A DNA stretch of 64,000 nt from Verrucomicrobiia bacterium. GTDB lineage: Bacteria; Verrucomicrobiota; Verrucomicrobiia; Verrucomicrobiales; DEV007. Position numbers and translations under genes: made by a program. Where the stretch lies: contig JAUIAH010000006.1 of the NCBI GenBank assembly GCA_030425385.1, positions 124,001 to 188,000 of the forward strand. The letters are read 5' to 3'. Below are positions 19,461 to 29,300 of the stretch, one piece after another. How positions within the stretch are numbered: the first letter of the stretch is position 1; the number at the start of each line of letters is the position of its first letter. The notes under the pieces were generated by a model. That model did no database searches, was not told where the DNA came from, and saw only the letters and a list, made by a program, of their open reading frames with translations.

Positions 19461-20675
19461 ATGTCCGTCACCAACGATTCGTCATCGCCAGGTCCCAAGC
19501 GTTTGTGGGTGCTGGTTGCTCTGGGATTGCTCCTCATTATGGGATTGATTCATGCCATCCGCGTCATTGGGAGTACCCAGGAAGCTGGGCCGCCCGCCAC
19601 AAGCGGAGGCGATGGCCTTCCACCTGCTGCCGTCTATGTCGAGAGCTTGCAGTCCGCAGACACCTTTGAGGTTGCCAAGGTAACGGGAACCCTGCGCGCC
19701 CGCGCCCGCGCGGAGGTCGCCGCCCGCGAAGCCGGTGCCGTCGTCGATCTCTTGGCGGATGAAGGCCAGCATGTGCAACGTGGTGACGTGCTGGCCCAGC
19801 TCGATGACCGGCGGACTCGTGCACAGCTCACTGAAGCCGAAGCCGCCCTCACGGTCGCACGCACTTTGGTTTCCCAACGCGAAGCCGAGTGGGCGCGGGC
19901 TGAGGAAGATCTCCGAATGAAACAAGGGCTGTTGGAGCGGCGCGCCATCTCTAAGAGTGATGTGTTAGATGCCGAACGCGCGCTCGCCGTCTCAGAAGCC
20001 CAACGCGCCGCCGCTCGAGATGGTGTCAATGAGGCGCAAAGCCGGGTCGATTTCCTCACCATCCAGGTGGACGATCTCACCATCCGCGCGCCTTTCTCTG
20101 GAACGGTCGTCGAATTCCCGGTCGATCGCGGCGAGTGGGTGGCCGTCGGTGCCCGGGTCGCCACCATCGTCGACGCTTCTGAGGTCGAGGCATGGCTGCG
20201 CGTGCCCACCCGTTTCTCCACTGAGACACAGGCATCCCCTGATGCCATCCAGGTGTTCCAATCCTCCACAGGCATTGGTTTCACTCCTAGCAAAGTCACC
20301 TTGGTTCCTGATGTCGAACCACTCAGCCAGCTCTTCACTGTGGTGGCCACCATCGACAACGCCTCAGGAAGCTTGCGCCCTGGCGAGTCCATCACTGGCG
20401 TGGTGCCCGTCAGCGCCGAGCGCCCACACTGGCACTTTCCCGTCGACGCTCTTAACCGAGGAGCAAACACGTCCCACGTCTTTGTCGTTGGCCCTGACAA
20501 CACGGCGAAACACGTGCCTGTGGACGTCGCCTTCGAGCGGGAAGGATCGGCGTTTGTTCTTCCTGAGAACAGCACGCTCACCAAAGCGGATCGCATTGTC
20601 GTGGAGGGTAATGAACGCCTCCAGCCTCAGCAGCCCCTGATGATTCGTGAGCGGGAGGAGGCCAGCGCTCCATGA
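19461..20675 (+). CDS. RND efflux periplasmic adaptor (membrane fusion protein)
   Basis: A 404-residue adaptor linking an RND pump to an outer-membrane channel. One N-terminal TM helix (RLWVLVALGLLLIMGLIHAI) is followed by a lipoyl/biotinyl-like half (GAVVDLLADEGQHVQRGDVL), a long alpha-helical hairpin (about 115-190, with AEWARAEEDLRMKQGLLERR), the second lipoyl half (LTIRAPFSGTVVEFPVDRGEW) and beta-barrel/membrane-proximal domains. ATG 19461 was chosen because the frame upstream to 19335 has no adaptor character. The stop overlaps the pump start (ATGA). It is first in a three-gene RND operon. Substrate not predictable. Confidence 0.9.
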   Translation: MSVTNDSSSPGPKRLWVLVALGLLLIMGLIHAIRVIGSTQEAGPPATSGGDGLPPAAVYVESLQSADTFEVAKVTGTLRARARAEVAAREAGAVVDLLADEGQHVQRGDVLAQLDDRRTRAQLTEAEAALTVARTLVSQREAEWARAEEDLRMKQGLLERRAISKSDVLDAERALAVSEAQRAAARDGVNEAQSRVDFLTIQVDDLTIRAPFSGTVVEFPVDRGEWVAVGARVATIVDASEVEAWLRVPTRFSTETQASPDAIQVFQSSTGIGFTPSKVTLVPDVEPLSQLFTVVATIDNASGSLRPGESITGVVPVSAERPHWHFPVDALNRGANTSHVFVVGPDNTAKHVPVDVAFEREGSAFVLPENSTLTKADRIVVEGNERLQPQQPLMIREREEASAP

Positions 20676-23600
20676 GTCTGGTGGACTACTGTATCCGACA
20701 GCCCATCTCGGTGGCGGTCGGCGTGGGGCTTTCTCTCCTGGCGGGTTTGTTAGCCTTTACCAGTGTGCCGGTGCAGATGAATCCGGAGGTGGACTCCGTC
20801 GTCATCTCCATCTCCACCTTCTGGGAAAGCGCCTCCGCTGAGGAGATCGAGAGCGATATCATCGAGGAGCAAGAGAAGGTCCTTGGAGAAGTCACAGGCT
20901 TGGCCTCGATGACGAGCAATAGCCGTGCGGGCCAAGGCACCGTGCGCCTGGAATTCATCACTGGGACCGATATTGATGAAGCCAAGGCTGAGGTGCTGCA
21001 GAAACTGGATGAGGTGCCCGGCTATCCTGACAATGTCCTGAAACCTGTTGTCGAGGACATCGATCCGGAATCGGTCGATTACATCGCGTGGGTGGGGCTT
21101 TCTTCGACCGATCCTGACTTTGACACCACCACGCTCTACGATTTCATGGAGCGCCGCTTGAAACCGCGCTTCGAACGCTTGCCAGGGGTGGCTCAAGTCG
21201 GCATCCGCGGCGCGCGGCAGGCCGAATTGCAAATTCGAGTAGATCAGCATGCCCTCGCACAGCGCGGCCTTTCCTGGCAAGAGCTGAGCACGGCCATCCG
21301 CACGGCCAACGAGAACTTCTCCGCCGGTCTCCTTCCCGAGGGCAAACGTGATATCCGTATCCGCGCCACGGGACGCTTCCAGAATCCTGACGAAGTGCTC
21401 AACATGATCGTTCGGAGAGATGTCTCTGGTCCGGTCTACATGCGTGACATCGCCACGGTTGAGCATGCCTACAAAGAGAAGGCTAACTGGTCGCGCGCTC
21501 GTGGGCATCAGATGCCGTTCTTCAACTACCTGTTAGAGCGTGGTGGCAATCTCATTGCGACGATGGACGCGATCAAAACCGAGATTGCGAGCATGAATGC
21601 CTCCGACGGTGTGCTGGCAGAACACGCCCGACAGCTCGGATTGAATGGCACCCTGGAGTTGGTCCAGGTCTACGACGCGACGACTTATGTGCAGGACGCC
21701 ATCGGTCTCGTACAGGGGAATATCGTCATTGGAGGCATCTTGGCCACCCTGACATTGCTCTTCTTTCTCCGATCCTTCCGCACTGTCGGGATCATTGGTC
21801 TCGCCATCCCCATCTCCGTCATTGGCGCCATCGTCGTCCTCGTCGCCGTCGGCCGCTCAGTCAATATCATCTCTCTCGCCGGCATGGCCTTCGCCGTGGG
21901 CATGGTGGTGGACAATGCCATCGTGGTCATTGAGAACATCTACCGACACCTAGAAATGGGGAAATCAGCGAGAAACGCGGCTGCCGATGGTGCCAAAGAA
22001 GTCGCCGGGGCCGTGCTTGCGTCGACCGTGACTACCCTTGCCGTCTTCCTCCCCATTCTCTTCATCCAGGAAACCGCGGGCCAGCTCTTCAAGGACATCG
22101 CTTACGCCATCATGGCAGCCGTGGCCCTGAGCTTGCTCGTTTCCCTAACGGTGATCCCATCGGCGGCAGCACGTCTCCTCCGCCATACAGGTTCTCCATC
22201 GGACGAATCGAGTCGCCCACGCAAAGGCTTTCTCGGGCGCTTGCGTGACACGGTGCATCGCTTTCCCGATCACGTGGCGCATCTGGTAGGCTTTCTCAAT
22301 CGCTCGTGGGTGGGCAGACTCTCCATCATCGCGCTCTTCACCATCGGAACTCTAGCAGGCATCCAAACGTTGCTGCCCCCGCTCGACTACCTTCCCAAAG
22401 GCAATCGGAATCTCATCTTTGGCCTGCTCATTCCCCCACCCGGCTACAATTTGGAGCAGTTGAGCACCATGGGAGAACGGATCGAGTCTGTCATGCGGCC
22501 CGCGTGGGAGGCGAGCGAGGACAAGTTTGCCGTGGAAGGAGTCTTGCGGGAACGGGAGGGACGCACGCGCGAAGAGCGCACGCTAGTGCCTCCCATGCCT
22601 GGGATGGAGCCCTCCATCATGCCACCGCCCTTGGACAACTACTTCTTGGTGAGTTTCGATGGGCGCATGTTCCATGGCGCCATATCAGATGACAAGAAGC
22701 GCGCCGTCGATGCGCAGCCTCTGATGAATCACGCCAGCGGAGCGCACCAGGCTCCTGATACGATTGCCTTCTCCTTTCAAATGCCCCTCTTCCGCGTAGG
22801 CGGCAACACGGGATCTGCCATTAACATTGATCTCAAAGGACGAAATTTGGAAGAAGTGAAAGGCGCCGCTCAGGCACTGATGTTTGCCCTCATCGGGAAA
22901 TTTGGACCCTACGCGGTCAATCCCGATCCCGCCAATTTCACCCTACCCTCCACCGAGCTTCGTGTCATTCCGCTAGACCGCTCCTTGCGGAAACTCGGGC
23001 TCACGCGGACGGACGTTGGACTCGCCGTCCAAGCCAATGGTGACGGGATCCTCTTCTTCCGTGACTTTGAGCAGGATGGCGAGTTGCGCGATTTGAAAGT
23101 CATCACCCAGGCCGCGCTGAGTTCCGATCCCATTGATGCCATCCTCAGCGCCCCCATCGCGACCCCCACCGGTGAGATCGTCGATCTTCGCACCGTGGCA
23201 CGCGTGGAGCGCGTGCAAGGCCCCGACGAGATCCGCCACGTGGATCGCGCGCGCGCCGTGACCTTGCAGTTCACGCCGCCAGCTGGACGTCCGTTAGGCA
23301 CCGCCATCGATGACGTGGAAGCCGTCGTCGATGGTCTTCGCCAGAGTGGCGCCATCGCGCCAGGCATGGATGTGAGTTTGGCCGGTTCCGCGGGCAAATT
23401 GAACGAGATCAAGACGGCGTTGTTAGGAGATAATAGTTTGTTAGGCACGGTCACGAGTTCGATGTTCCTTGCCTTTCTCGTGGTCTACCTCGTCCTGGTC
23501 GTTCTCTTCCAAAGCTGGAGCTACCCCATCGTCATCATGCTCACCGTGCCGCTCGCCACCTTCGGTGGATTCCTCGGGCTTGCCCTGGTCCATTACTGGA

Positions 23601-24001
23601 GCGTCATGGATCGTTACATGCCCGTGCAGAACCTCGACATGCTGAGTATCCTCGGTTTCGTGCTTCTGGCAGGGGTCGTCGTCAACAACGCCATCCTCAT
23701 CATTCACCAAACGCTTAATTTCCTCAAAGAACAGGACAGCTCGCCTGATGACGCCATTGTCCAATCCGTCCGCACCCGTGTCCGTCCCATTCTCATGAGC
23801 GCACTCACTTCCGTCGGCGGCATGATCCCGCTCGTGCTTCTGCCAGGATCGGGCTCCGAACTCTATCGAGGACTCGGGGCCGTGGTCGTGGGTGGCCTCT
23901 TGCTCTCGACCATCTTCACCCTCGTCCTGGTCCCCGCTGTTCTCAGCACCATCTTCGCCGTCCTCAAACCGACTCTTGAACCCGAGGAGGCACGCGCATG
24001 A
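20672..24001 (+). CDS. RND superfamily efflux pump
   Basis: A 1109-residue inner-membrane RND permease (AcrB/MexB class), driven by the proton gradient. The N-terminal TM helix (SVAVGVGLSLLAGLLAF) and the large periplasmic loops (around 40-330 and 560-880) fit the family. In TM4 the motif GMVVDNAIVVIENIYRH gives the Asp of proton relay; only one of the two Asp residues of AcrB is seen, as in many non-AcrB pumps. The second half repeats the layout, with GVVVNNAILIIHQ and MSALTSVGGMIPL. It starts in an ATGA overlap with the adaptor and ends in an ATGA overlap with the outer-membrane factor, so all three are translated together. Confidence 0.92.
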   Translation: MSLVDYCIRQPISVAVGVGLSLLAGLLAFTSVPVQMNPEVDSVVISISTFWESASAEEIESDIIEEQEKVLGEVTGLASMTSNSRAGQGTVRLEFITGTDIDEAKAEVLQKLDEVPGYPDNVLKPVVEDIDPESVDYIAWVGLSSTDPDFDTTTLYDFMERRLKPRFERLPGVAQVGIRGARQAELQIRVDQHALAQRGLSWQELSTAIRTANENFSAGLLPEGKRDIRIRATGRFQNPDEVLNMIVRRDVSGPVYMRDIATVEHAYKEKANWSRARGHQMPFFNYLLERGGNLIATMDAIKTEIASMNASDGVLAEHARQLGLNGTLELVQVYDATTYVQDAIGLVQGNIVIGGILATLTLLFFLRSFRTVGIIGLAIPISVIGAIVVLVAVGRSVNIISLAGMAFAVGMVVDNAIVVIENIYRHLEMGKSARNAAADGAKEVAGAVLASTVTTLAVFLPILFIQETAGQLFKDIAYAIMAAVALSLLVSLTVIPSAAARLLRHTGSPSDESSRPRKGFLGRLRDTVHRFPDHVAHLVGFLNRSWVGRLSIIALFTIGTLAGIQTLLPPLDYLPKGNRNLIFGLLIPPPGYNLEQLSTMGERIESVMRPAWEASEDKFAVEGVLREREGRTREERTLVPPMPGMEPSIMPPPLDNYFLVSFDGRMFHGAISDDKKRAVDAQPLMNHASGAHQAPDTIAFSFQMPLFRVGGNTGSAINIDLKGRNLEEVKGAAQALMFALIGKFGPYAVNPDPANFTLPSTELRVIPLDRSLRKLGLTRTDVGLAVQANGDGILFFRDFEQDGELRDLKVITQAALSSDPIDAILSAPIATPTGEIVDLRTVARVERVQGPDEIRHVDRARAVTLQFTPPAGRPLGTAIDDVEAVVDGLRQSGAIAPGMDVSLAGSAGKLNEIKTALLGDNSLLGTVTSSMFLAFLVVYLVLVVLFQSWSYPIVIMLTVPLATFGGFLGLALVHYWSVMDRYMPVQNLDMLSILGFVLLAGVVVNNAILIIHQTLNFLKEQDSSPDDAIVQSVRTRVRPILMSALTSVGGMIPLVLLPGSGSELYRGLGAVVVGGLLLSTIFTLVLVPAVLSTIFAVLKPTLEPEEARA

Positions 24002-25416
24002 AGCGACGCACCTTCATCCGTTGGTCGATGGCCTCAGCTCTCGTGAGCCTTGCTGGTTGTAGCACCCTAGCGCAACAGCTAAGCCCCAAAGACGCGCCGC
24101 CCAAAGCCCCAAACGCCTACCGTCGCGGGGATGCTGCCCTCCTACCATCTTCCGCTCCGTCTCCTAAAAGTGCATGGTGGAAACGTTATGGCGACAAGCG
24201 CCTCAACGCCCTCGTTGAGGCCATGCACAAGGATCAACCAGATTTAAAAGCGGCCTACGCGCGTCTAGAACAAAGCCATGCTGTGCTCGGACAGACCCGC
24301 GCGGGACTCTGGCCGACGGTTCGCGGCGAGGCGTCGTCCAAACGTCGACGGGATTCCATTAACGAACTCCTCTTTCCCATCGATGAGCCTGAGTATGATC
24401 GCTATCGGCTCGGAACAACGGTTTCTTGGGAAATGGATCTGTGGGGGCGCGTGCGTGGCATGGCCCAGCGCGACCGCCTCCTCGCCGCTCAGCAAGGCGA
24501 ACTCTATCAAGATACGAAGCTATCACTGGAAGCCAACCTCGCGCGGCAGTACTTTGCCTGGCGATCGGCCTGCCACGAGCAGCATCTGTTAGAAGAAGCC
24601 ATCCGCGTACGCGAAGACGATCTCGCCCTCCAAGAAGCGCGCTTGGAGTTGGGAAGCGGCGTCCAAGTCGATGTCGCCCGTTCCGAAGTCGCCTTGCGTG
24701 AGGGGCAAGCCGCCGCCGAAGCGGCACGGCGATCCATTGGCAAACTCGAGCACGCCTTGGCAATTCTGACAGGGCAAGCCCCTTCGGAATTTCAAGCACT
24801 CGCCAAGCCACGCCACCGCCTAGAGGCACCCGACATCCCTTCAGGCATCCCCTCGGACCTCTTGCGGAGACGCCCAGACCTCCGGGCGGCAGAGAGCGCC
24901 TGGCGCGCTGCCGCCACTCAGGTAGGCGTGCGCGCCACCGATTTCCTCCCACGCATCACCCTCACCGGCAGTGGTGGTGTCGCCAGTCTCAAGACGAGCA
25001 ATCTCTTTGCTTCTGATAGTGTCTTCTTCGATGTCGGTCCGGAAGTTTCCGTCCCACTCTTCCAAGCCGGCACGCGACGGGCCGCCATGCGCGAAGCCAA
25101 AGCCGCCTTTCAGGAACAAACGGCGCGCTACCGCAGTGCCCTCCTCACCGCCGTGCAGGAGGTCGAAGATGCCTTGTTAGACGCTCAAAGCCTCGCGCGC
25201 GAATGGCAAATCCAGCGAGAAGCGGTGAAGGCCGCGGAAGGCGCCGCCTCCCTGGCCCGTCTCCGACACGAACGCGGCCTCGCCAGCTACTTCGAAGTGG
25301 TCGAAGCCGAACAAGACCGCCTCCAAGCCGAGCGTGCTGAGAACGCCCTCCACGGCGAACGCCTCACCACCTCCGTCACCCTCGTGCAAGCACTCGGCGG
25401 CGCCGTGGGATCATGA
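23998..25416 (+). CDS. RND outer-membrane factor lipoprotein (NodT/OprM family)
   Basis: A 472-residue outer-membrane channel of the TolC/OprM group. The N-terminus has RRTFIRW, a hydrophobic core and lipobox LAGC (Cys21), so it is a lipoprotein; the RR..F pattern also resembles a Tat leader. The two repeated helical hairpins are seen in WWKRYGDKRLNALVEAMHKD and RRRPDLRAAESAWRAAATQVG, the latter the conserved RRPDI-like signature of the family. LPRITLTGSGG marks the beta barrel. ATG overlaps the pump stop (ATGA), completing a tripartite efflux operon. No regulator gene lies next to the operon, so its control is unknown. Confidence 0.92.
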   Translation: MKRRTFIRWSMASALVSLAGCSTLAQQLSPKDAPPKAPNAYRRGDAALLPSSAPSPKSAWWKRYGDKRLNALVEAMHKDQPDLKAAYARLEQSHAVLGQTRAGLWPTVRGEASSKRRRDSINELLFPIDEPEYDRYRLGTTVSWEMDLWGRVRGMAQRDRLLAAQQGELYQDTKLSLEANLARQYFAWRSACHEQHLLEEAIRVREDDLALQEARLELGSGVQVDVARSEVALREGQAAAEAARRSIGKLEHALAILTGQAPSEFQALAKPRHRLEAPDIPSGIPSDLLRRRPDLRAAESAWRAAATQVGVRATDFLPRITLTGSGGVASLKTSNLFASDSVFFDVGPEVSVPLFQAGTRRAAMREAKAAFQEQTARYRSALLTAVQEVEDALLDAQSLAREWQIQREAVKAAEGAASLARLRHERGLASYFEVVEAEQDRLQAERAENALHGERLTTSVTLVQALGGAVGS

Positions 25417-25451
25417 GGCTTCGGGTGCGCCTAACTGGGGGCTCCTTTGAG

Positions 25452-26291
25452 TCATCTAGGACGGAGGGTGAGGAGGGCCAGTTCTGGGCGGCAGGCGAAG
25501 CGGACGCGGATTCCGGTGGTGCCGAGGCCGCGGGTGACCCATAGGCCTGCTTTCCGCTGGGTAAATGGTCCGTAGACGTACTTGCGTCCCCAACGCACGG
25601 CCCGTGGGCGGTAGCCGATTACGGGGACGCGGCATTGGCCGCCGTGGCTGTGGCCCGAGAGTTGGAGGACGCTGTCACGCGCTTGCACCACGTGGTCGAA
25701 GTAGTCAGGTTCATGCACGAGTGCTAGGGTAGGCACGCGTTGTCTGAGGCCCCGGAAGGTCCGGCCAAGGTCTGGATGGCCTCCCCACACGAAGTCGGTG
25801 CCGGCCACGGCAAAGGCTTCGCCTTTGAGATTCAGGATGGTGTGCTGATTGATGAGGCACTCTATGCCGTGTCTGGCGAAGGCTTTGGCAATCGTGTCGC
25901 CAGGGAGTGTCCAGCCATCGTGGTTCCCGATGACGGCATAGACGCCATGTTTGGCTGTCAGTCCTGACAGTTTCTTTAGCATGGGCTCGAGTCCGGCGGG
26001 ATCTTTGCCCAAGATGTAATCGCCACCGAGTGCGACGATGTCAGGATTCTCTGCGCGCACCGTGGCGACCACAGCGTCTAGCAAAGCGGCATCGTCGTCG
26101 GGACGATAGTGGATATCGGCGAGGAAGGCGACACGTAAGCCATCGAGCGCTGGCGGCAGGTTGGACATGAGCACGTCCTGCCGTGTCACCGATAGCCAGG
26201 AAGGTTCTACGCCGAATCCATAGGCCACGGCCCCGGCTCCTGAGGCAGCGAGGGCTCCAGCACTCCATGCTAAGAATCGTCTGCGTCTCAT
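25452..26291 (-). CDS. Tat-exported metallophosphoesterase (YkuE-like)
   Basis: A 279-residue metallophosphoesterase with a Tat-type signal (RRRRFLAW followed by a hydrophobic core). The dinuclear-metal motifs run in family order: FLADIHY, LGGDYI, IGNHDG and SGHSHGGQ. It resembles YkuE-type membrane or periplasmic phosphoesterases, with a likely phospholipid or nucleotide-related substrate, but the true substrate is not known. It converges with the efflux operon (35 bp between stops), and a hairpin terminator for the upstream gene lies just behind its start. The domain call is secure. Confidence 0.9.
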   Translation of the reverse strand: MRRRRFLAWSAGALAASGAGAVAYGFGVEPSWLSVTRQDVLMSNLPPALDGLRVAFLADIHYRPDDDAALLDAVVATVRAENPDIVALGGDYILGKDPAGLEPMLKKLSGLTAKHGVYAVIGNHDGWTLPGDTIAKAFARHGIECLINQHTILNLKGEAFAVAGTDFVWGGHPDLGRTFRGLRQRVPTLALVHEPDYFDHVVQARDSVLQLSGHSHGGQCRVPVIGYRPRAVRWGRKYVYGPFTQRKAGLWVTRGLGTTGIRVRFACRPELALLTLRPR

Positions 26292-26321
26292 TTCACGATT
26301 TCAAATTTCAGAGTGCGAAAG

Positions 26322-26359
26322 AATGAGGGCGATGCGCGCGGTGGCCCATCGCCCTCATT
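26322..26359 (-). terminator. Intrinsic terminator of the 1342-residue lectin gene
   Basis: A perfect 13-bp inverted repeat (AATGAGGGCGATG at 26322-26334, its complement at 26347-26359) with a 12-nt loop lies 28 bp after the stop of the minus-strand lectin gene. On that strand the stem is followed by a T-rich run (TTCTTTCG). The stem is GC-rich near its base, as expected for rho-independent termination. It also separates the gene from the metallophosphoesterase start 31 bp further on. Confidence 0.75.
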
Positions 26360-26386
26360 TCATGATGATTGTAATGCCAGGAGGGG

Positions 26387-29300
26387 CTACGGGGTCTGCC
26401 GCGCGCGGTAATATCCCGTGGGGTTTCCGGCCCGATTGGCATCCGATTCGGTGAAGATGCCAGAGGTGCCTGGAGCGATGATTTCCCACTGGAGGAGATC
26501 AGTCGAGTATTCGATATCTGCCGAGACGCCGTCTGGGAGTGTGAACTGGATGCCGCCCGCGCCGTCGGCGCCGTCAACGGGCATCACGTCATTGAGGATG
26601 GCGAAGCGGTCAGTGCCCGTCCCTCCTCCGTTGTTGCCTCCGCCACCGTTGTCGTCGTCGAGCGCGCCGGCGACGATCACGAGGTTATCGATTTCCACGG
26701 TCTCACTGGCGCCGCCAGTTCTGGCGAGGATCGAGAAGCCGTGATCGACATCCGTTTCTAAGTCCACCGCCACGTTGCGAAAGTCCGCCTCCGTGGTGAG
26801 GCCTTCCGTAAGGAACGTAGCCCCATCCGTGGGATGCCAAGAGATGGTGGCTTTGCCAGTAACGCGTTCGTTAGGCTTGAAGTTGGCGGCGTCTCCCACC
26901 GCGGGCGAGAACGCGGCTTGCGCTCCTGACACTTCGATGCCCACGCCGGCATCGTTCGCGGGATCATCCCAGAAATACGAGTCCAACTGAAACGAGAGGT
27001 GGTCCACGCCGGGGCCATAGCCCTCCTCTGCTGGTGCCCCGAAGTTGTCAGGACTAGGGATCGCCCCGTAGTTGAAGGAGAGGCCATCGGCTGGACTCCC
27101 CTCTCCCGCATGCTCGACCACAAAGTCAAAGGTGGCGGTCCAGCCACTGGCGGCATTGAACGGTGGGAGCACGAAGGATGTGGTGGTATTTCCGACGCCG
27201 TTGAGGGTCAGTCTCAGGGCGCCATTGGAGACTTGAGCGGTCCCGTCATTGTCCGTGATGATCGATCCATCGCCGAGGTCAGCGGTGCCATCTGGGTAAT
27301 CGAAGGCTTGCTCATAGAGAACTGTGCCGGCATCGGGGCCGGGAGGCGGACCAGCCACTTCGACGTCCAGCGGCTGACCAGGATTCTCGAAGAGAGTCAT
27401 GACTTCCTCTGCGGTGAGGGCCACTTTGTAGATTTGAACATCGTCGACGAGCCCCGTCATCCCGTTCTCGCCCAAACGCGCACCAATTTCGAAAGTGTCA
27501 TCGACATCGGCGAAGCCAGGGCCACCTTCGGCCAAGGCGACCTCTGTGCCATTCACGTAGATGCGGATGGCGTCCGAACCTTCAAGGCGTCCGTTGGCAT
27601 CCTCATAGATCAGGACGACATGGGAGGGCGCACTCAAGGGCTGCTGCTGCACGAAAGCGCTAGGCTCTTCTGGGTCCTCGCTCACCACGAGTCCTAGCAA
27701 ATCATCGAGGCCTGGAAAGACAGAGAGGCTGTAGGAAGCGTCCTCTTCGGGGTGCCGTTTGGTGAAGAGCGTGGAAATCCCCGTGGGGCTTTCGCCGTTG
27801 ATCTGTGTCCACATCGAGACGGTCACAGGGGTGGCCTTGGGAAATCCTGGCACTTGTGCATACGCGGATTCTCCGGTGGCGGTCAATTGAACGGCTGTTC
27901 CGGCGGCGAGAGGGTCCTGCCCAAAGGTCACGTCCCCCACATAGACACCATTGCGATTGTTTCCTGACGCATCCACCAACTCGTTACCACCGGTCTCATC
28001 CATCGGATACCACGCGAGCAACGCTGGCGAAAGCGGGACACTGACGGAGAGGCTGATCGTTTGGATGGGTTCACTTGGATCATTGCTCTCAATGATCAGC
28101 TCGGCACTGGAGCGTCCTTGAGCCTGTGCCGGATCCATGATCACCTCGATGACGCCTCCCGATCCTGGAGGGATCGCTTCGGGAATAGCGCCTAACGTAT
28201 ACACGCCGCCATCGGTCGGATTGAGCGTGATGGAGGAGAAGGTGAGATCCGTGTCGGTTCCGGTGTTGCGGACGGGAATCTGCAGCGTTTGGACACCGGA
28301 ATCCGGATCCACCACTCCTGAGGCGACTTTAGACGTGGCGAACAGATTGGGATCTTCCGTTCCCGTTTCGACTTCAATGTTATCGACGATGACCGTTTCA
28401 AAGGCGCCTCCGGTGCGCGCCGCGAAGGCAAAGCGATAGCCAGGCTCGGGTCGGAATCCAACCGTCTCCAAATTCTCGTAGATGGTCTCGCCATCGACGA
28501 CTAACGTAAGAATGCCAGAGTCTTCTCCAGAGCGGAACCATGACAATTCCACTGGATGGAACTGCCCATCAAACTTGAAGAAACGGTTGTCCTTGGGATC
28601 ATCACCCGCCTCAATCCGCATGACGCCGACATCTTGGCTGTTGACACTCACATCAATGCCAATGCCGGTGGCCGCGTTCTCCCCGCCATTGTTATAGGTG
28701 TCGAATTCGATGGCTAAGCCGCTTCCGAAGCCCTCCTCACTGCCGGTATCCGTATCGCCAATATCGCCGTAATTGAAGGAGAACCCATCCGCGGGCGTGC
28801 CTTCGGCTTCGAGCTTGAGATCGAAGGTCACGAGAAACGCTTCATTCCCATCTGGACCTAGCGCGGGTAGTTTGAAGCTCGCAGATGTACTCCCTGTACC
28901 GTCCTCAGTGATCTGCAGGGCACCATCTAATACTTTGGCCGAACCGTCATTACTTGCAATCACACTGCCATCTTCGAGCTCAGTCGTTTCATTGGGGAAT
29001 TCGTCGAAGTTCTGGCTGTATTTCCCAACCGGTGCGAACGGGGTTCCTGCGAGCCGGACCACATGCGTGGCTCCCAAGGCATTGGAATCATTGGTGGTGA
29101 GAACCATCGTGGCTCCAATGGAAACAAGCTCATTGGGAGCTTGAAAAGCGACCGCGATGTCGGCGCTTTCGCCAGGGGCAATGGTTAGGGGAAAATTTGT
29201 CAGGATTTCGAAAGCATCTGCGCCTTCGCCACTGAGACTAGCACTATCAATGACAAGATCTTCACTCGCGCCTTCATTGCTCACCAGGAGGGCGGCACTA

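Noticed and set aside
19634-20596. Minus-strand open frame (320 residues) opposite the RND adaptor
   Set aside because: Composition dominated by Ser/Arg/Thr from the reverse of the adaptor; the adaptor has clear domains.
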